A DNA stretch of 64,000 nt, taken from positions 1 to 64,000 of the forward strand of contig USJW01000005.1 in assembly GCA_900555045.1 (NCBI GenBank). Reading direction: 5' to 3'. The notes under the pieces were generated by a model. The model worked only from the letters and a program-made list of their open reading frames with translations, did not search any database and was not told the DNA's origin. The stretch comes from an uncultured Clostridium sp. GTDB lineage: Bacteria > Bacillota > Clostridia > Lachnospirales > Lachnospiraceae. Position numbers and translations under genes: made by a program. This document shows positions 53,252 through 61,575 of the stretch, piece by piece; positions within the stretch are counted from its first letter, which is position 1; each line of letters starts with the position of its first letter.

Positions 53252-53890
53252 TTAATTGTATGGTATTTCTATTCTGGCATAGTAACCACTCTGAAACGGT
53301 AATCCGTCTATTATAATCCCTATCCCATGTTCTATGATATACCACTTATTTTTATTATCTGAATCGATAGAAAAAATACGTTTTACTTGTTCACTGTCGA
53401 TTTTTCCAAACTTAATTTCAAAATCATCATTATTAATCCTGTCCCTCAAAGCTTCCTCTCCTGCCTCAACCATATCCCCTAAATTCAAAATCCTCTCATT
53501 CTTCAAATCGATGTTCATCCCATAGCAGCTATAGATTATCCCTGCCCCATCTTCTTCACATTGTATTCCATAAAAACATACACTGAATAAATCAGAGGCT
53601 TGTTCCGTTATAAAATAATCCAATCCCAAGTCAGAATTTGAATGGCTGAGCTGTTGAATATAATGATCGATTATTTCATTAATATTTTCTGTCTTCTTGC
53701 TATTATTTTTATATGTTATCTTAGGAAAATTGATACATATATTGTCGCCGCTTTCATATGTATCTGTGGACACTCTATATCCGGCAAACTTAAATATAAT
53801 AAACCAACTTATCAAAAAGCAGATGCATACTACAAGAAAAGCAACGATATAATATACGCTTTTTCTACATTTTTTTCCCTGGCGAATCAT
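53252..53890 (-). CDS. Membrane-anchored DUF3298-like protein
   Basis: A 212-residue protein, AT-rich compared with the chromosome around it. A membrane segment (about 12-33) is followed by an extracytoplasmic part resembling the RsiV-type DUF3298 region: NINEIIDHYIQQL, then LNLGDMVEAGEEALRDRI and the final DGLPFQSGYYARIEIPY. The RsiV C-terminal region binds lysozyme in Bacillus, but here no sigma factor is linked. ATG 53890 follows AAGGAGA. It forms a two-gene cluster with the gene at 53916. Confidence 0.65.
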   Translation of the reverse strand: MIRQGKKCRKSVYYIVAFLVVCICFLISWFIIFKFAGYRVSTDTYESGDNICINFPKITYKNNSKKTENINEIIDHYIQQLSHSNSDLGLDYFITEQASDLFSVCFYGIQCEEDGAGIIYSCYGMNIDLKNERILNLGDMVEAGEEALRDRINNDDFEIKFGKIDSEQVKRIFSIDSDNKNKWYIIEHGIGIIIDGLPFQSGYYARIEIPYN

Positions 53891-53915
53891 ACTTCTCCTT
53901 CCAACAAAATTGACA

Positions 53916-54368
53916 TCAATTCTGATCGGCCCTCTGTAAAGGTACGGTATAATCATCATTATCAAACCGATTATCTGCACCCAAAGAGCTTACATAGACA
54001 AAATCCCGTTGATCCAGTCTTGTTAAAGTATCTGTTTGCCTGTTGTATTGATAGTGCATCGTATATCCCTCAATCGGAATATAACCCATATAATCGTAGG
54101 TGCAGTCATTGTAATCAACAATTATTTTATTCCCCCTCACCTCATAGGTACCTTTTTCATGATTTCTATAACCATGCCGTTCTACCGTACCATCTGTATA
54201 AAAGGTCACCTCATAACGAGATGCCCAGGACTCTGAACCGTTCGTCCAATTCCCTACGATTCTGTTCTTACAGTAACGAATATTTTCTATATAAATGACT
54301 GCACATAGAATTAAGAGCAAAATTAAAAATCCAATCACAAATTTCGTCTTCTTTGTTTTTTTATCCAT
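53916..54368 (-). CDS. Membrane-anchored lipocalin-like small protein
   Basis: A 150-residue protein with a membrane segment (about 9-28) and an extracytoplasmic strand-rich region whose features (VGNWTNGSE, then GTYEVRGNKIIVDY) recall small lipocalin-like domains. AT-rich. The ATG at 54368 follows AAGGAGA, and the next gene starts 25 bp after its stop. No known function. Confidence 0.6.
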   Translation of the reverse strand: MDKKTKKTKFVIGFLILLLILCAVIYIENIRYCKNRIVGNWTNGSESWASRYEVTFYTDGTVERHGYRNHEKGTYEVRGNKIIVDYNDCTYDYMGYIPIEGYTMHYQYNRQTDTLTRLDQRDFVYVSSLGADNRFDNDDYTVPLQRADQN

Positions 54369-54540
54369 CTTTCTCCTTAAGCAGAGAGGGAAATGCAAAA
54401 ATCCCCGCTCCGCAAACCGCCCGTTAATCCGGCGCTCATTCCCGCAGCTGGAAGCTGTGTCCATTATACCATTGATGTTAAGCTCCCTCAACCCTTCCGT
54501 ATACTCCCGGTTTCCAGGCACAGACAGCGGTTGCTGTTCA
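54369..54540. other. Spacer upstream of the lipocalin-like gene
   Basis: No coding frame with a start or ribosome site. The promoter of the two small AT-rich genes should lie here, but I cannot point to a clean -10/-35 pair. Confidence 0.3.
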
Positions 54541-54720
54541 TAGGTGGTATTCCGCGAGGCGTTTTTTGTGAGTGAAGCGGAGCGGAAGTCACAGAAAACC
54601 CGAGGGTAGCAGCGCGAAACGGAGGTGCCATAAAACGCAAAAAGGGACTAAGCACCAGCAGGCATCACGCGACCAAAAATTATAGTCACGCCTTACTGCC
54701 TGCTGCTTAATTCCCTTTAA
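54541..54720. other. Structured intergenic element with two inverted repeats
   Basis: The first element is bounded by GCGTTTT (54559-54565) and AAAACGC (54632-54638) and contains a small TGTGA/TCACA stem. The second has a long composite stem: AAAGGGA, TAAGC and CAGCAGGCA (54641-54664) against TGCCTGCTG, GCTTA and TCCCTTT (54697-54718). No open frame runs through it. It may be an RNA gene, a MITE-like insertion, or a double terminator. Confidence 0.45.
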
Positions 54721-54729
54721 CACAAAAAC

Positions 54730-54778
54730 AAAATGAGCTGCCCCCCCTCCGCATAAGCAGAAGCGTACAGCTCATTTT
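54730..54778 (-). terminator. Palindromic terminator of tRNA-Gln, copy 3
   Basis: AAAATGAGCTG/CAGCTCATTTT (54730-54740, 54768-54778), followed on the minus strand by GTTTTTGTG. It lies 7 bp beyond the tRNA-Gln 3' end and is related to the copies at 47322 and 49133. Confidence 0.85.
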
Positions 54779-54784
54779 CCCTAG

Positions 54785-54856
54785 CTGGGCCAGCGGGATT
54801 CGAACCCTCGAGTGCAGGAGTCAAAGTCCTGTGCCTTACCGCTTGGCGATGGCCCA
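54785..54856 (-). tRNA. tRNA-Gln (anticodon TTG)
   Basis: The minus strand reads TGGGCCA...TGGCCCA acceptor arms, the anticodon loop CTTTGAC (anticodon TTG), and the T-arm GGTTCGAATCCC. All four arms can form. CCA is not encoded. Confidence 0.95.
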
Positions 54857-54976
54857 CCAGCCGTTTATTTCCCGGCATACCCAATCATAATACCATAGAA
54901 TCGACGGCTTGGCAAGACCCGTTTCGCAGCGGATTTTCTCAGAAATTTTCTCAGCAGATTTGAAGCGAAATCCACG

Positions 54977-55816
54977 CTACCCCTTCACCGCCCCGGAGGT
55001 CAGTCCCTGGATAAAATACCGCTGCAGGAATATAAAGATGACGGTCACAGGGATCGCGGCCACGATGCTGGCGGCCATCATGTAACCCCAGTTGGTGGAC
55101 GCCTCCCCCAGGAAGGTCATCACCAGGCCGGAGGCCAGGGTCCGCTTGGCGGTGTCCGTCACCAGGGTCATGGAGTAGAGCAGGTCGTTCCAGCTCCACA
55201 CGAACCCGTAGATGGCGATGGAGATCATGCCCGGGATGGTGATGGGGAACACGATCTGGAACATGATTTTTAGGTTTCCGGCACCGTCGATCCGAGCGCT
55301 CTCGATCAGGGAATCCGGCAGCTGGTCAAAGTAGGACTTTAAGGTCCAGGTGCCAACCGGCAGCGTGAACACCACGTAGGAGATCAGAAGCGCCCAGTAG
55401 CTCCCCAGAAGCCCGGTCTTCTGCATCAGCACGTAGATGGACAGAAGCAGGATGGCCTGTGGAAAGGCCTGGCTCATCATGAACAGCCCCATCACCAGCT
55501 TGCGCCCGCGGTAGCGGAACTTGGAGAAGCTGTAGGCCGCAAAGGCGCAGACGATGGTGGCCATCAGACTGCTGCCAAAGGACACGACGAGGCTGTTGCG
55601 CAGATAGCGCATGATCTTCTCGTCCGTCACGATGTGGACGATGTTCTCCAGTGTCTTGGTGCCGGTAAAAAAGTCCAGGGAGAAGGTCTCCGCCGTGGGC
55701 TTTAAAGCCGTGTTGATCATCCAGAGCAGCGGCAGAAAGATAAATCCGCCGATGAACACGGTGAAAAACCAGAAAAATACGCGAAATGCCGGTGTCTTGC
55801 GAAACATATCCCTCAC
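54977..55816 (-). CDS. CUT1 sugar ABC transporter permease, MalG-type
   Basis: Inner-membrane component of a carbohydrate importer, 279 residues, six membrane segments. The EAA coupling motif is LPDSLIESARIDGAGNLKIMF (about 185-205). It ends in the MalG-like GLTSGAVKG. It starts 3 bp after the MalF-type gene and completes the permease pair. No ATPase gene is in the operon, so a shared MsiK/MalK-type ATPase encoded elsewhere must energise it. Confidence 0.93.
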   Translation of the reverse strand: MRDMFRKTPAFRVFFWFFTVFIGGFIFLPLLWMINTALKPTAETFSLDFFTGTKTLENIVHIVTDEKIMRYLRNSLVVSFGSSLMATIVCAFAAYSFSKFRYRGRKLVMGLFMMSQAFPQAILLLSIYVLMQKTGLLGSYWALLISYVVFTLPVGTWTLKSYFDQLPDSLIESARIDGAGNLKIMFQIVFPITIPGMISIAIYGFVWSWNDLLYSMTLVTDTAKRTLASGLVMTFLGEASTNWGYMMAASIVAAIPVTVIFIFLQRYFIQGLTSGAVKG

Positions 55817-55819
55817 CCC

Positions 55820-56719
55820 CTACTCTGACTCGTTGACCTGGCGCAGGTACACGAAGCTGAACAGCGCCAGAAGCACCGCCCAGATGGTGCCGACCGTGGC
55901 CGCCTTGCCCATGTTCCAGTTCTTGAACGCCGTGGTGTACACCTCGATGGACAGGGTGGTGGTGGCTCTCGCCGGGCCGCCCTGCACCATGGTCCATGGC
56001 AGGTCGAAGTGCTGTAAGTTTCCAATTGTTCCCAGAATCAGCACCAGCACCGCGATGGTCTTCATGGCCGGCAGTACCATATACCAGAATACCTGCCAGT
56101 TGTTGGCTCCGTCCACCCGGGCCGCCTCAATCTGCTCCATGGACACGCCCTGAAGGCCGCCCAAAAGAAAGGCCATGTACCACGGCAGCATCTGCCACGT
56201 CCTGGCGATAATCACACAGGCCAGCGCCGTGCCGGTCTGGCCCAGCCAGGGGATCCCTTTCTCCAGGATCCCCAGCTTCATCAGTACGCCGTTTAGCACG
56301 CCGTACTGGCCGTTAAAAATCCAGCTCCACAGAAAGCCGATGGCCGTGCCCGGGATAATCCAGTTCACCAGCGTGACGCCCCGCAGAAACTCGGAGCCCT
56401 TAAAGCCCTGGTTTAGCAGAACCGCCCAGATAAAGCCCAGGGTGAAGGGAAGCAGGGTGGAGAACACAACGAACACCAGGGTGGTCTTCACCGTCTTCAT
56501 AAAATACGGGTCCGCAAACACCTTCCGGTAATTCGCCGCGCCCACGAACGCGTACTCCGGCGACAGCATGGTCCGGTCCGTGAAGGACATGATAATCGCG
56601 CTGATAAACGGATACAGAATAATCCCCGCGAATATGGCCAACCCCGGCACCACCAGCAAAAATCCGACCTGGCCGTTCGTCAGGCGAAATCCAGTTTTGC
56701 CCTGCTTCATCAAAAACAA
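55820..56719 (-). CDS. CUT1 sugar ABC transporter permease, MalF-type
   Basis: First permease of the pair, 299 residues and six membrane segments. The EAA motif is VSMEQIEAARVDGANNWQVFW (about 200-220). It starts 41 bp after the stop of the binding-protein gene. It forms a heterodimer with the MalG-type protein downstream. Confidence 0.93.
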   Translation of the reverse strand: MFLMKQGKTGFRLTNGQVGFLLVVPGLAIFAGIILYPFISAIIMSFTDRTMLSPEYAFVGAANYRKVFADPYFMKTVKTTLVFVVFSTLLPFTLGFIWAVLLNQGFKGSEFLRGVTLVNWIIPGTAIGFLWSWIFNGQYGVLNGVLMKLGILEKGIPWLGQTGTALACVIIARTWQMLPWYMAFLLGGLQGVSMEQIEAARVDGANNWQVFWYMVLPAMKTIAVLVLILGTIGNLQHFDLPWTMVQGGPARATTTLSIEVYTTAFKNWNMGKAATVGTIWAVLLALFSFVYLRQVNESE

Positions 56720-56760
56720 CCTCCTATCGGCCCCTATGCGGGGCTTTCTGAATCAAAATC

Positions 56761-58113
56761 TTAGAGTGCGTTCATTCTCGCGCCCATATCCTTCACCGCT
56801 TCCTCGGCCGTCTTCTGGCCCAGCAGCGCGTACTGCAGCTCCTCCGTGATGATGGACTTCACCTCGTTGGCATTGGACATGCGTGCGGTCTCCTCCAGGC
56901 GCGCGGTGGCGGTGGATTTTAAGAATCCGTTTAAGTAAGCGTCATTCTTCACCTCATCGGTTCCGGCCGCAGACTTGGTAACCGGCGGCATGCCGTTGTT
57001 TTTAAAGTAATCCATCGCAACCTCGTCGCTCACCAGGGTCTTCGCCAGCTCGGCTGCCGCTTCCTTGTACTGGGAATCCTTGAAGATCACCAGCATGTGG
57101 CCCCACATGGTGCTCTGGGGTTTGTCGCCTTCCTTTAGCACCGGGCGCTCCATGGCGGAGCAGACCTTCACCACGTCCTCCGGCGCCACGCCGTTGCTCA
57201 CCGCCTGGCCCTTGGCCACAACGGCGTCGTCGTAGAATGCAACCTTGCCCTGGGCGAACATCTGGCGCGCCTCGCCGCGGCCCACGTCCATGGTGATATA
57301 GCCCTTGCCCAGCATATCCTGATACCACTCCACGCACTTTACCGCCTCGGGACTGTCCACTGCAACGGAGCCGTCCTCGTTGAATAAAGAGCCGCCGAAG
57401 GTCCACAGCCACGGCATAAAGTCGCCCGCGCAGGTGGCATCCTTTGTGGAGACCGCGTAGGGGATAATCTCCCCGCCTAACGCCTTCACGTCGGCCAGAC
57501 ATTTCTCAAACTCTTCCATGGTCTTCGGGACATTCTCCCATCCGGCCTGCTTTAAGATCTCGGGGTTGTAAACCATGGACAGGCTGGCCATGCTCCAGGG
57601 CATGCCGTACTGCTTGCCGTCGATGTTTCCGGCCTGAAGCGCTGCCTCCTCGAAGTTCTCCTTCAGGTAATCCTCGCCCATAACCTCATTTAAATCCGCC
57701 AGAACACCCGCGTTGGCAACCGTGTTGAAAATTCCGATATCCGCCTGGGCGATGTCCAGCTGCTCGCCGCCCTGGGTGCGGATCAAGAGCTGCTGCGCCG
57801 TGTCGGCCCAGGTCCAGCCCACCCATGTCACGTCATTTCCCGTGTTCTTGCGGTAGGTGTCCATCATGCGCTTAAAAATGTCCTTGCTGGCCTCCTCCTC
57901 GCCGGACCACCCGGCCCAGACAATGTTTACGCCGCCCGCCGCCTCGGTGGGGGCCTCCGTCTTCTCCTCCGCCTGGCTTGCGGCAGTCTCCTGCGCCGCC
58001 GGAGCCGCGGTCGTTGCGGGCGCCGCCGTCCCGGATGAGGACGAACCGCAGCCAGCCAGAAGACCGGCTGTCATCGCCATGCTCATTGCAATCGCTAATG
58101 TTCTTTTTTTCAT
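56761..58113 (-). CDS. Extracellular sugar-binding lipoprotein of the CUT1 transporter
   Basis: A 450-residue family-1 solute-binding protein: signal and lipobox (LLAGCGSSS, Cys about 22), a Thr/Ala-rich linker (25-60), then a two-lobe binding fold (NIVWAGWSGEEEASKD onward; FEKCLADVKALGG; GGSLFNEDGSVAVDSPEAVKCVEWYQ). Many Trp residues in the lobes suit sugar stacking. ATG at 58113 follows GAGGAGG. The natural sugar is unknown. The gene is 85 bp after the FAD oxidoreductase. Confidence 0.93.
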   Translation of the reverse strand: MKKRTLAIAMSMAMTAGLLAGCGSSSSGTAAPATTAAPAAQETAASQAEEKTEAPTEAAGGVNIVWAGWSGEEEASKDIFKRMMDTYRKNTGNDVTWVGWTWADTAQQLLIRTQGGEQLDIAQADIGIFNTVANAGVLADLNEVMGEDYLKENFEEAALQAGNIDGKQYGMPWSMASLSMVYNPEILKQAGWENVPKTMEEFEKCLADVKALGGEIIPYAVSTKDATCAGDFMPWLWTFGGSLFNEDGSVAVDSPEAVKCVEWYQDMLGKGYITMDVGRGEARQMFAQGKVAFYDDAVVAKGQAVSNGVAPEDVVKVCSAMERPVLKEGDKPQSTMWGHMLVIFKDSQYKEAAAELAKTLVSDEVAMDYFKNNGMPPVTKSAAGTDEVKNDAYLNGFLKSTATARLEETARMSNANEVKSIITEELQYALLGQKTAEEAVKDMGARMNAL

Positions 58114-58198
58114 TGTAATCCTCCTCTTTGATTCTTTCATATTGTGAATCTTATATAGCTTCGGGCCATGTAATCCGCCCGCTGCGCTTCATTGACGC

Positions 58199-60376
58199 TC
58201 ACTCCCCGTGGACGCGCACCTCGAAAATCTCCGCCCGGGCCGCCCCGTAGGTGGCCTGGATCTCGATGCGGAGCCCTGCCACATCTGCGCCGCCATTAAG
58301 CCGCACCCGCCAGAGCCTGCGCCAGTTGTCCGCAAGCTGCGCCAAAAGCGTCTCGCTCCCGTCCGGTCCGATGGCCCACAGCTTCGCCTCCCGCACCAGC
58401 TCCGGGGGCATCCCCTCTCTGGCCGCGTATTTGTGGTGTTCATCCCAGGTGGCCGCCCTGGACGAGGTCAGCTCCTTCGAGAAATCCGGGTTGAAGAAGA
58501 TATCTGCGCCGGTGATCCGCCTGGGCTTACTCCACTCCATGCGCACCCACGCCTCCTCCTCAGGCGCTGAGATCCAGCTGTGGGGCGCTCCCCACGGGCG
58601 GATGTACCCGTCCGTCAGATTCCCCGCCCCGTAGAGATGGCTTCCCTCCGGCAGCTTTACGCAGGGGTAGCGGTACCACGGCTGATCCCGCCGTCCCGCC
58701 AGAAAGCCCGTGAGCTGGCTGTCCCCGACCGCCAGGGACGCACCCGCGCAGGGGGCGATGGCCAGTGTATAGAAGCATTCGCCCTCCCCGGGCTCTTGAC
58801 TATCAAACGGAAGTGCACGCCACTCTTCCCCTGCATTTAAGGAGATCCGTCCGGCCCCGCAGCTCTCGCCAAGCGCCAGCCGCGACGGCAGCCCGGAGCG
58901 GTAAACCTGGTACGACAGCTCTACAGGCGCCTCCGCCCGGATCAGAAACTGCGCCTGTTTTGCCGCGCCTGGAAGCACCATGAGTGCCCCCTGCTCCAAT
59001 CCGAAGTACCCGCTCGCCTCCAGCTCCCCGGCGCACTCCTCGGATGACACCGAGATCTCCGCCTCCGCGGCCAGATTGCCCGCGGCGCCCAAATGCCTTC
59101 CGGGGATCAGCATGTCGTCCGCCATCAGCCGCTCGCAGACCGCCTCCCGCTCTGCCTCATCGAGCAGGTCCGGCGCCTTCCCCCGCGCCAGGCAGGCCGC
59201 CGCCAGCGTTCCCGCCGCCTGGCCGGACATCCCGCAGGTGTTCATGATCCGCGTGGACGCGAAGGCCACATGGCTGGCTCCGATGTTGCGCCCCGCAAAC
59301 AGCAAGTTCGGCCGGTCCGGGTGGTAGAGACATCCCAAAGGAATTCCGTAGACCTGCACCGGAATCTGAGTGCAGAAGTCCTCATCCGTGAAGATTCCGT
59401 CCGAGGGGTGGAAATCCAGATACCAGCCCCCGTAGAACGCGGCGTCCTTCATCCGGCCGCCCGACAGCACATCCTGCTGCCTCAGCACGGTCTTCGTCAG
59501 CATCCGGCGGCTCTCCCGCTTGCCCGGCAGGTTGCCCTCCCAGGCCAGCGTCAGGTTCTCCGCCTGGAACCTCCCGCTGTTCTTGATATAGTTCCAAACT
59601 CCAGCCACCAGCCGTTTTAACTCCAGCGCAATCTTCTGGGCGTCGGCGATGGTGTCGTCCATTCCGCCGGTCTCAAACCACCAGTAGTCACAGCCGTCCA
59701 TGCGCTCGTTGGCGATTCGGCCGCCCTTTCCCAGAAGCTCCTCCACGTAATCCAGAGAGTAGGCGTAATCCGGGGCCGTGTACTCCACCGGGTGGTCCTC
59801 CCTCCTGGTGAAGAAAAAGATCGTGCTCCCGAAGGTGGTCCGCTCCTCCTTCGCCGGGGCGAAGGTCTCCCCGTAGGTGTCCCGGCTCTCCTTGCCCACC
59901 GCGTAGGGCAGGCCCAGCGCCGCTCCCAGGGTCGCGTCCCCGGTGGCGTCGATAAAGTACTCGCTCTCGATCCGGACCCGTTTCTCCGATCCCATCTGAA
60001 ACCCGGTGACCGCCAAAAGCCGCCCGTCCGTACCGGTCTCCACATCCGTGATGTGCGTGTTCAACAGCAGCGTCAGGTTCGGCTCCCCGAGGACCTGCTC
60101 CAGCAGCACATCGTCCCAGATCACCGGATTTCCCTCCTGGTTCAGATAGAGATTGCGCAGCTTGAGCTCGCCCCAGATCCCCATCTCCTCGCCGTAAATA
60201 TTTCCGGCGCCGGTTGCCCCCCGGGTCCACACCCGGATCTCACTGCTGGAATTTCCTCCCAGCACCGGCCGGTCCGTCGCCAGAACCGTCCTCATCCCCA
60301 GCCTGGCCGCAGCCAGCGCCGCGCAGATTCCGCCGGGCCCGCCGCCGATTACCGCCACTTGCGTATACTCCGTCAC
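58199..60376 (-). CDS. FAD-dependent oxidoreductase with C-terminal accessory domain
   Basis: A 725-residue cytoplasmic flavoprotein of the FAD-oxidoreductase group. The Rossmann FAD site is VAVIGGGPGGICAALAAARLG (about 8-28), followed by VLGGNSSSEIRVW (about 38-50), and FIDATGDATLGAALGLPYAVG (about 137-157) is the conserved substrate-domain stretch. The last 230 residues are strand-rich, ending in a carbohydrate-binding or F5/8-type-like region. The gene is the first of the ABC sugar operon and divergent from the PocR/AraC gene, so a likely role is oxidation of the imported sugar or polyol. Confidence 0.85.
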   Translation of the reverse strand: MTEYTQVAVIGGGPGGICAALAAARLGMRTVLATDRPVLGGNSSSEIRVWTRGATGAGNIYGEEMGIWGELKLRNLYLNQEGNPVIWDDVLLEQVLGEPNLTLLLNTHITDVETGTDGRLLAVTGFQMGSEKRVRIESEYFIDATGDATLGAALGLPYAVGKESRDTYGETFAPAKEERTTFGSTIFFFTRREDHPVEYTAPDYAYSLDYVEELLGKGGRIANERMDGCDYWWFETGGMDDTIADAQKIALELKRLVAGVWNYIKNSGRFQAENLTLAWEGNLPGKRESRRMLTKTVLRQQDVLSGGRMKDAAFYGGWYLDFHPSDGIFTDEDFCTQIPVQVYGIPLGCLYHPDRPNLLFAGRNIGASHVAFASTRIMNTCGMSGQAAGTLAAACLARGKAPDLLDEAEREAVCERLMADDMLIPGRHLGAAGNLAAEAEISVSSEECAGELEASGYFGLEQGALMVLPGAAKQAQFLIRAEAPVELSYQVYRSGLPSRLALGESCGAGRISLNAGEEWRALPFDSQEPGEGECFYTLAIAPCAGASLAVGDSQLTGFLAGRRDQPWYRYPCVKLPEGSHLYGAGNLTDGYIRPWGAPHSWISAPEEEAWVRMEWSKPRRITGADIFFNPDFSKELTSSRAATWDEHHKYAAREGMPPELVREAKLWAIGPDGSETLLAQLADNWRRLWRVRLNGGADVAGLRIEIQATYGAARAEIFEVRVHGE

Positions 60377-60410
60377 AGCACAATCCCCCTATTTCAGTGC
60401 AGATTATTAC

Positions 60411-60457
60411 AATCGGCGACCACATGAAAATAGAGCTTTTCAATAATATCGCCGATT
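60411..60457. promoter_or_regulatory. Inverted-repeat operator candidate between the divergent genes
   Basis: AATCGGCGA (60411-60419) and its perfect inverse TCGCCGATT (60449-60457), 29 bp apart, lie 35 bp upstream of the FAD gene and about 200 bp upstream of the PocR/AraC gene. It is a good candidate binding site for that regulator. The surrounding 60377-60659 region has no other coding frame. Confidence 0.55.
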
Positions 60458-60659
60458 ATTCTCATACTTTTTTATGCTAATTGCCCTCTTTTCTTTTATG
60501 ATAGCATGTAAAATTGGGCAGTGCATTAAATTTTCTGCTATATTTCTGGATTATTCTGCAATCTTATATTAAAATAGAAACAGCAGGACCCGTGTAAAGG
60601 AATGCAGCCAATTTGGCACACATCTTCACCGCGGGGTGACAGCAAAAAGGGGGATTTAT

Positions 60660-61553
60660 ATGGGAAACCGTTACGAAAAGATCGCTGATTTTCTGGCATT
60701 CGCGGAGAGAGAATACCACATTCAGATCTGCATCAAAGACTATTCCGGGTTTATCCCGGTGAACAAGGAATTGGACGAGGTTCTTCAGCCCTACCTGGCC
60801 CACACCAACCCATTCTGCATGTACATCAAGTCGGACCGCCAGGTCTACCACAAATGCCTGACCATGATCCGCAAGATGAACAACCGCTGCCGCAGGGAGT
60901 GCAAGACCTTCTTCGGCATGTGCCATGCAGGGATGTGCGAGTTCGTCACGCCCATCGTCAGCGGGGACATCATCATCGGCACCATCAACGCCGGCTTCTT
61001 CGGCGGGCACGGCGCGCTGGCCAAAAACCGAATCCATCACGTGTGCGGGGAATCGGCCCTGTTAAACGAGGAGGAGGCAGTCCGCCTCTACGCCGCCTCC
61101 TTCGAGGAGCCGTCGGTGACGCCCGAGGTTCTGGTGCCCACCCTGGAGATGATCGCGGAGTACCTGTCCCTGACCTACGACTCCATCAAAGCCACCCACG
61201 ACACCTCCATGCGGCGCAGGAGCTCCAACGAGGACAACATCCTCTCCCACGCCTCCGAGTACGTGCGCCAGTACTTCACAAGCCGCGTCCAGGTGGCGGA
61301 GCTGGCGGACTTCTGCCACTGCAGCGAGTCCCACTTGAGCCATATATTTAAGAAGCGCCTGGGCGTGAACATCAACACCTACATCAACAAGGTCCGCGTG
61401 GAGGCCTCCAAAAATTTCCTGGTGGACAGTCCCGCCTCCATCGCGGACACGGCGCTAAACGTGGGGTTCTCGGACCCCAACTACTACTCCCGGGTGTTCA
61501 CGCGCCTGGTGGGAATCTCCCCCAGCGAGTACCGAAGAAGGTTTAAGCGGTGA
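60660..61553 (+). CDS. PocR-domain AraC family transcriptional regulator
   Basis: A 297-residue activator. The N-terminal PocR ligand-binding domain (about 10-160) contains IQICIKDYSGF, CLTMIRKMNNRCRRECKTFF and GMCHAGMCEFVTPIVSGDIIIGTINAGFF, with Cys residues that may bind a metal. The AraC double HTH is at about 200-297 (VAELADFCHCSESHLSHIFKK, then GFSDPNYYSRVFTRLVGISPSEYR). AAGGGGG precedes the ATG at 60660. PocR was named for the propanediol regulator, but the divergent operon here is sugar uptake plus FAD oxidoreductase, so it likely senses a different polyol or sugar. Confidence 0.92.
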   Translation: MGNRYEKIADFLAFAEREYHIQICIKDYSGFIPVNKELDEVLQPYLAHTNPFCMYIKSDRQVYHKCLTMIRKMNNRCRRECKTFFGMCHAGMCEFVTPIVSGDIIIGTINAGFFGGHGALAKNRIHHVCGESALLNEEEAVRLYAASFEEPSVTPEVLVPTLEMIAEYLSLTYDSIKATHDTSMRRRSSNEDNILSHASEYVRQYFTSRVQVAELADFCHCSESHLSHIFKKRLGVNINTYINKVRVEASKNFLVDSPASIADTALNVGFSDPNYYSRVFTRLVGISPSEYRRRFKR

Positions 61554-61575
61554 GTGAGTGGCCATCGGCTGCCGG

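Noticed and set aside
60636..60659. Start of the PocR/AraC gene further upstream
   Set aside because: The added codons have no ribosome site, whereas ATG 60660 follows AAGGGGG.
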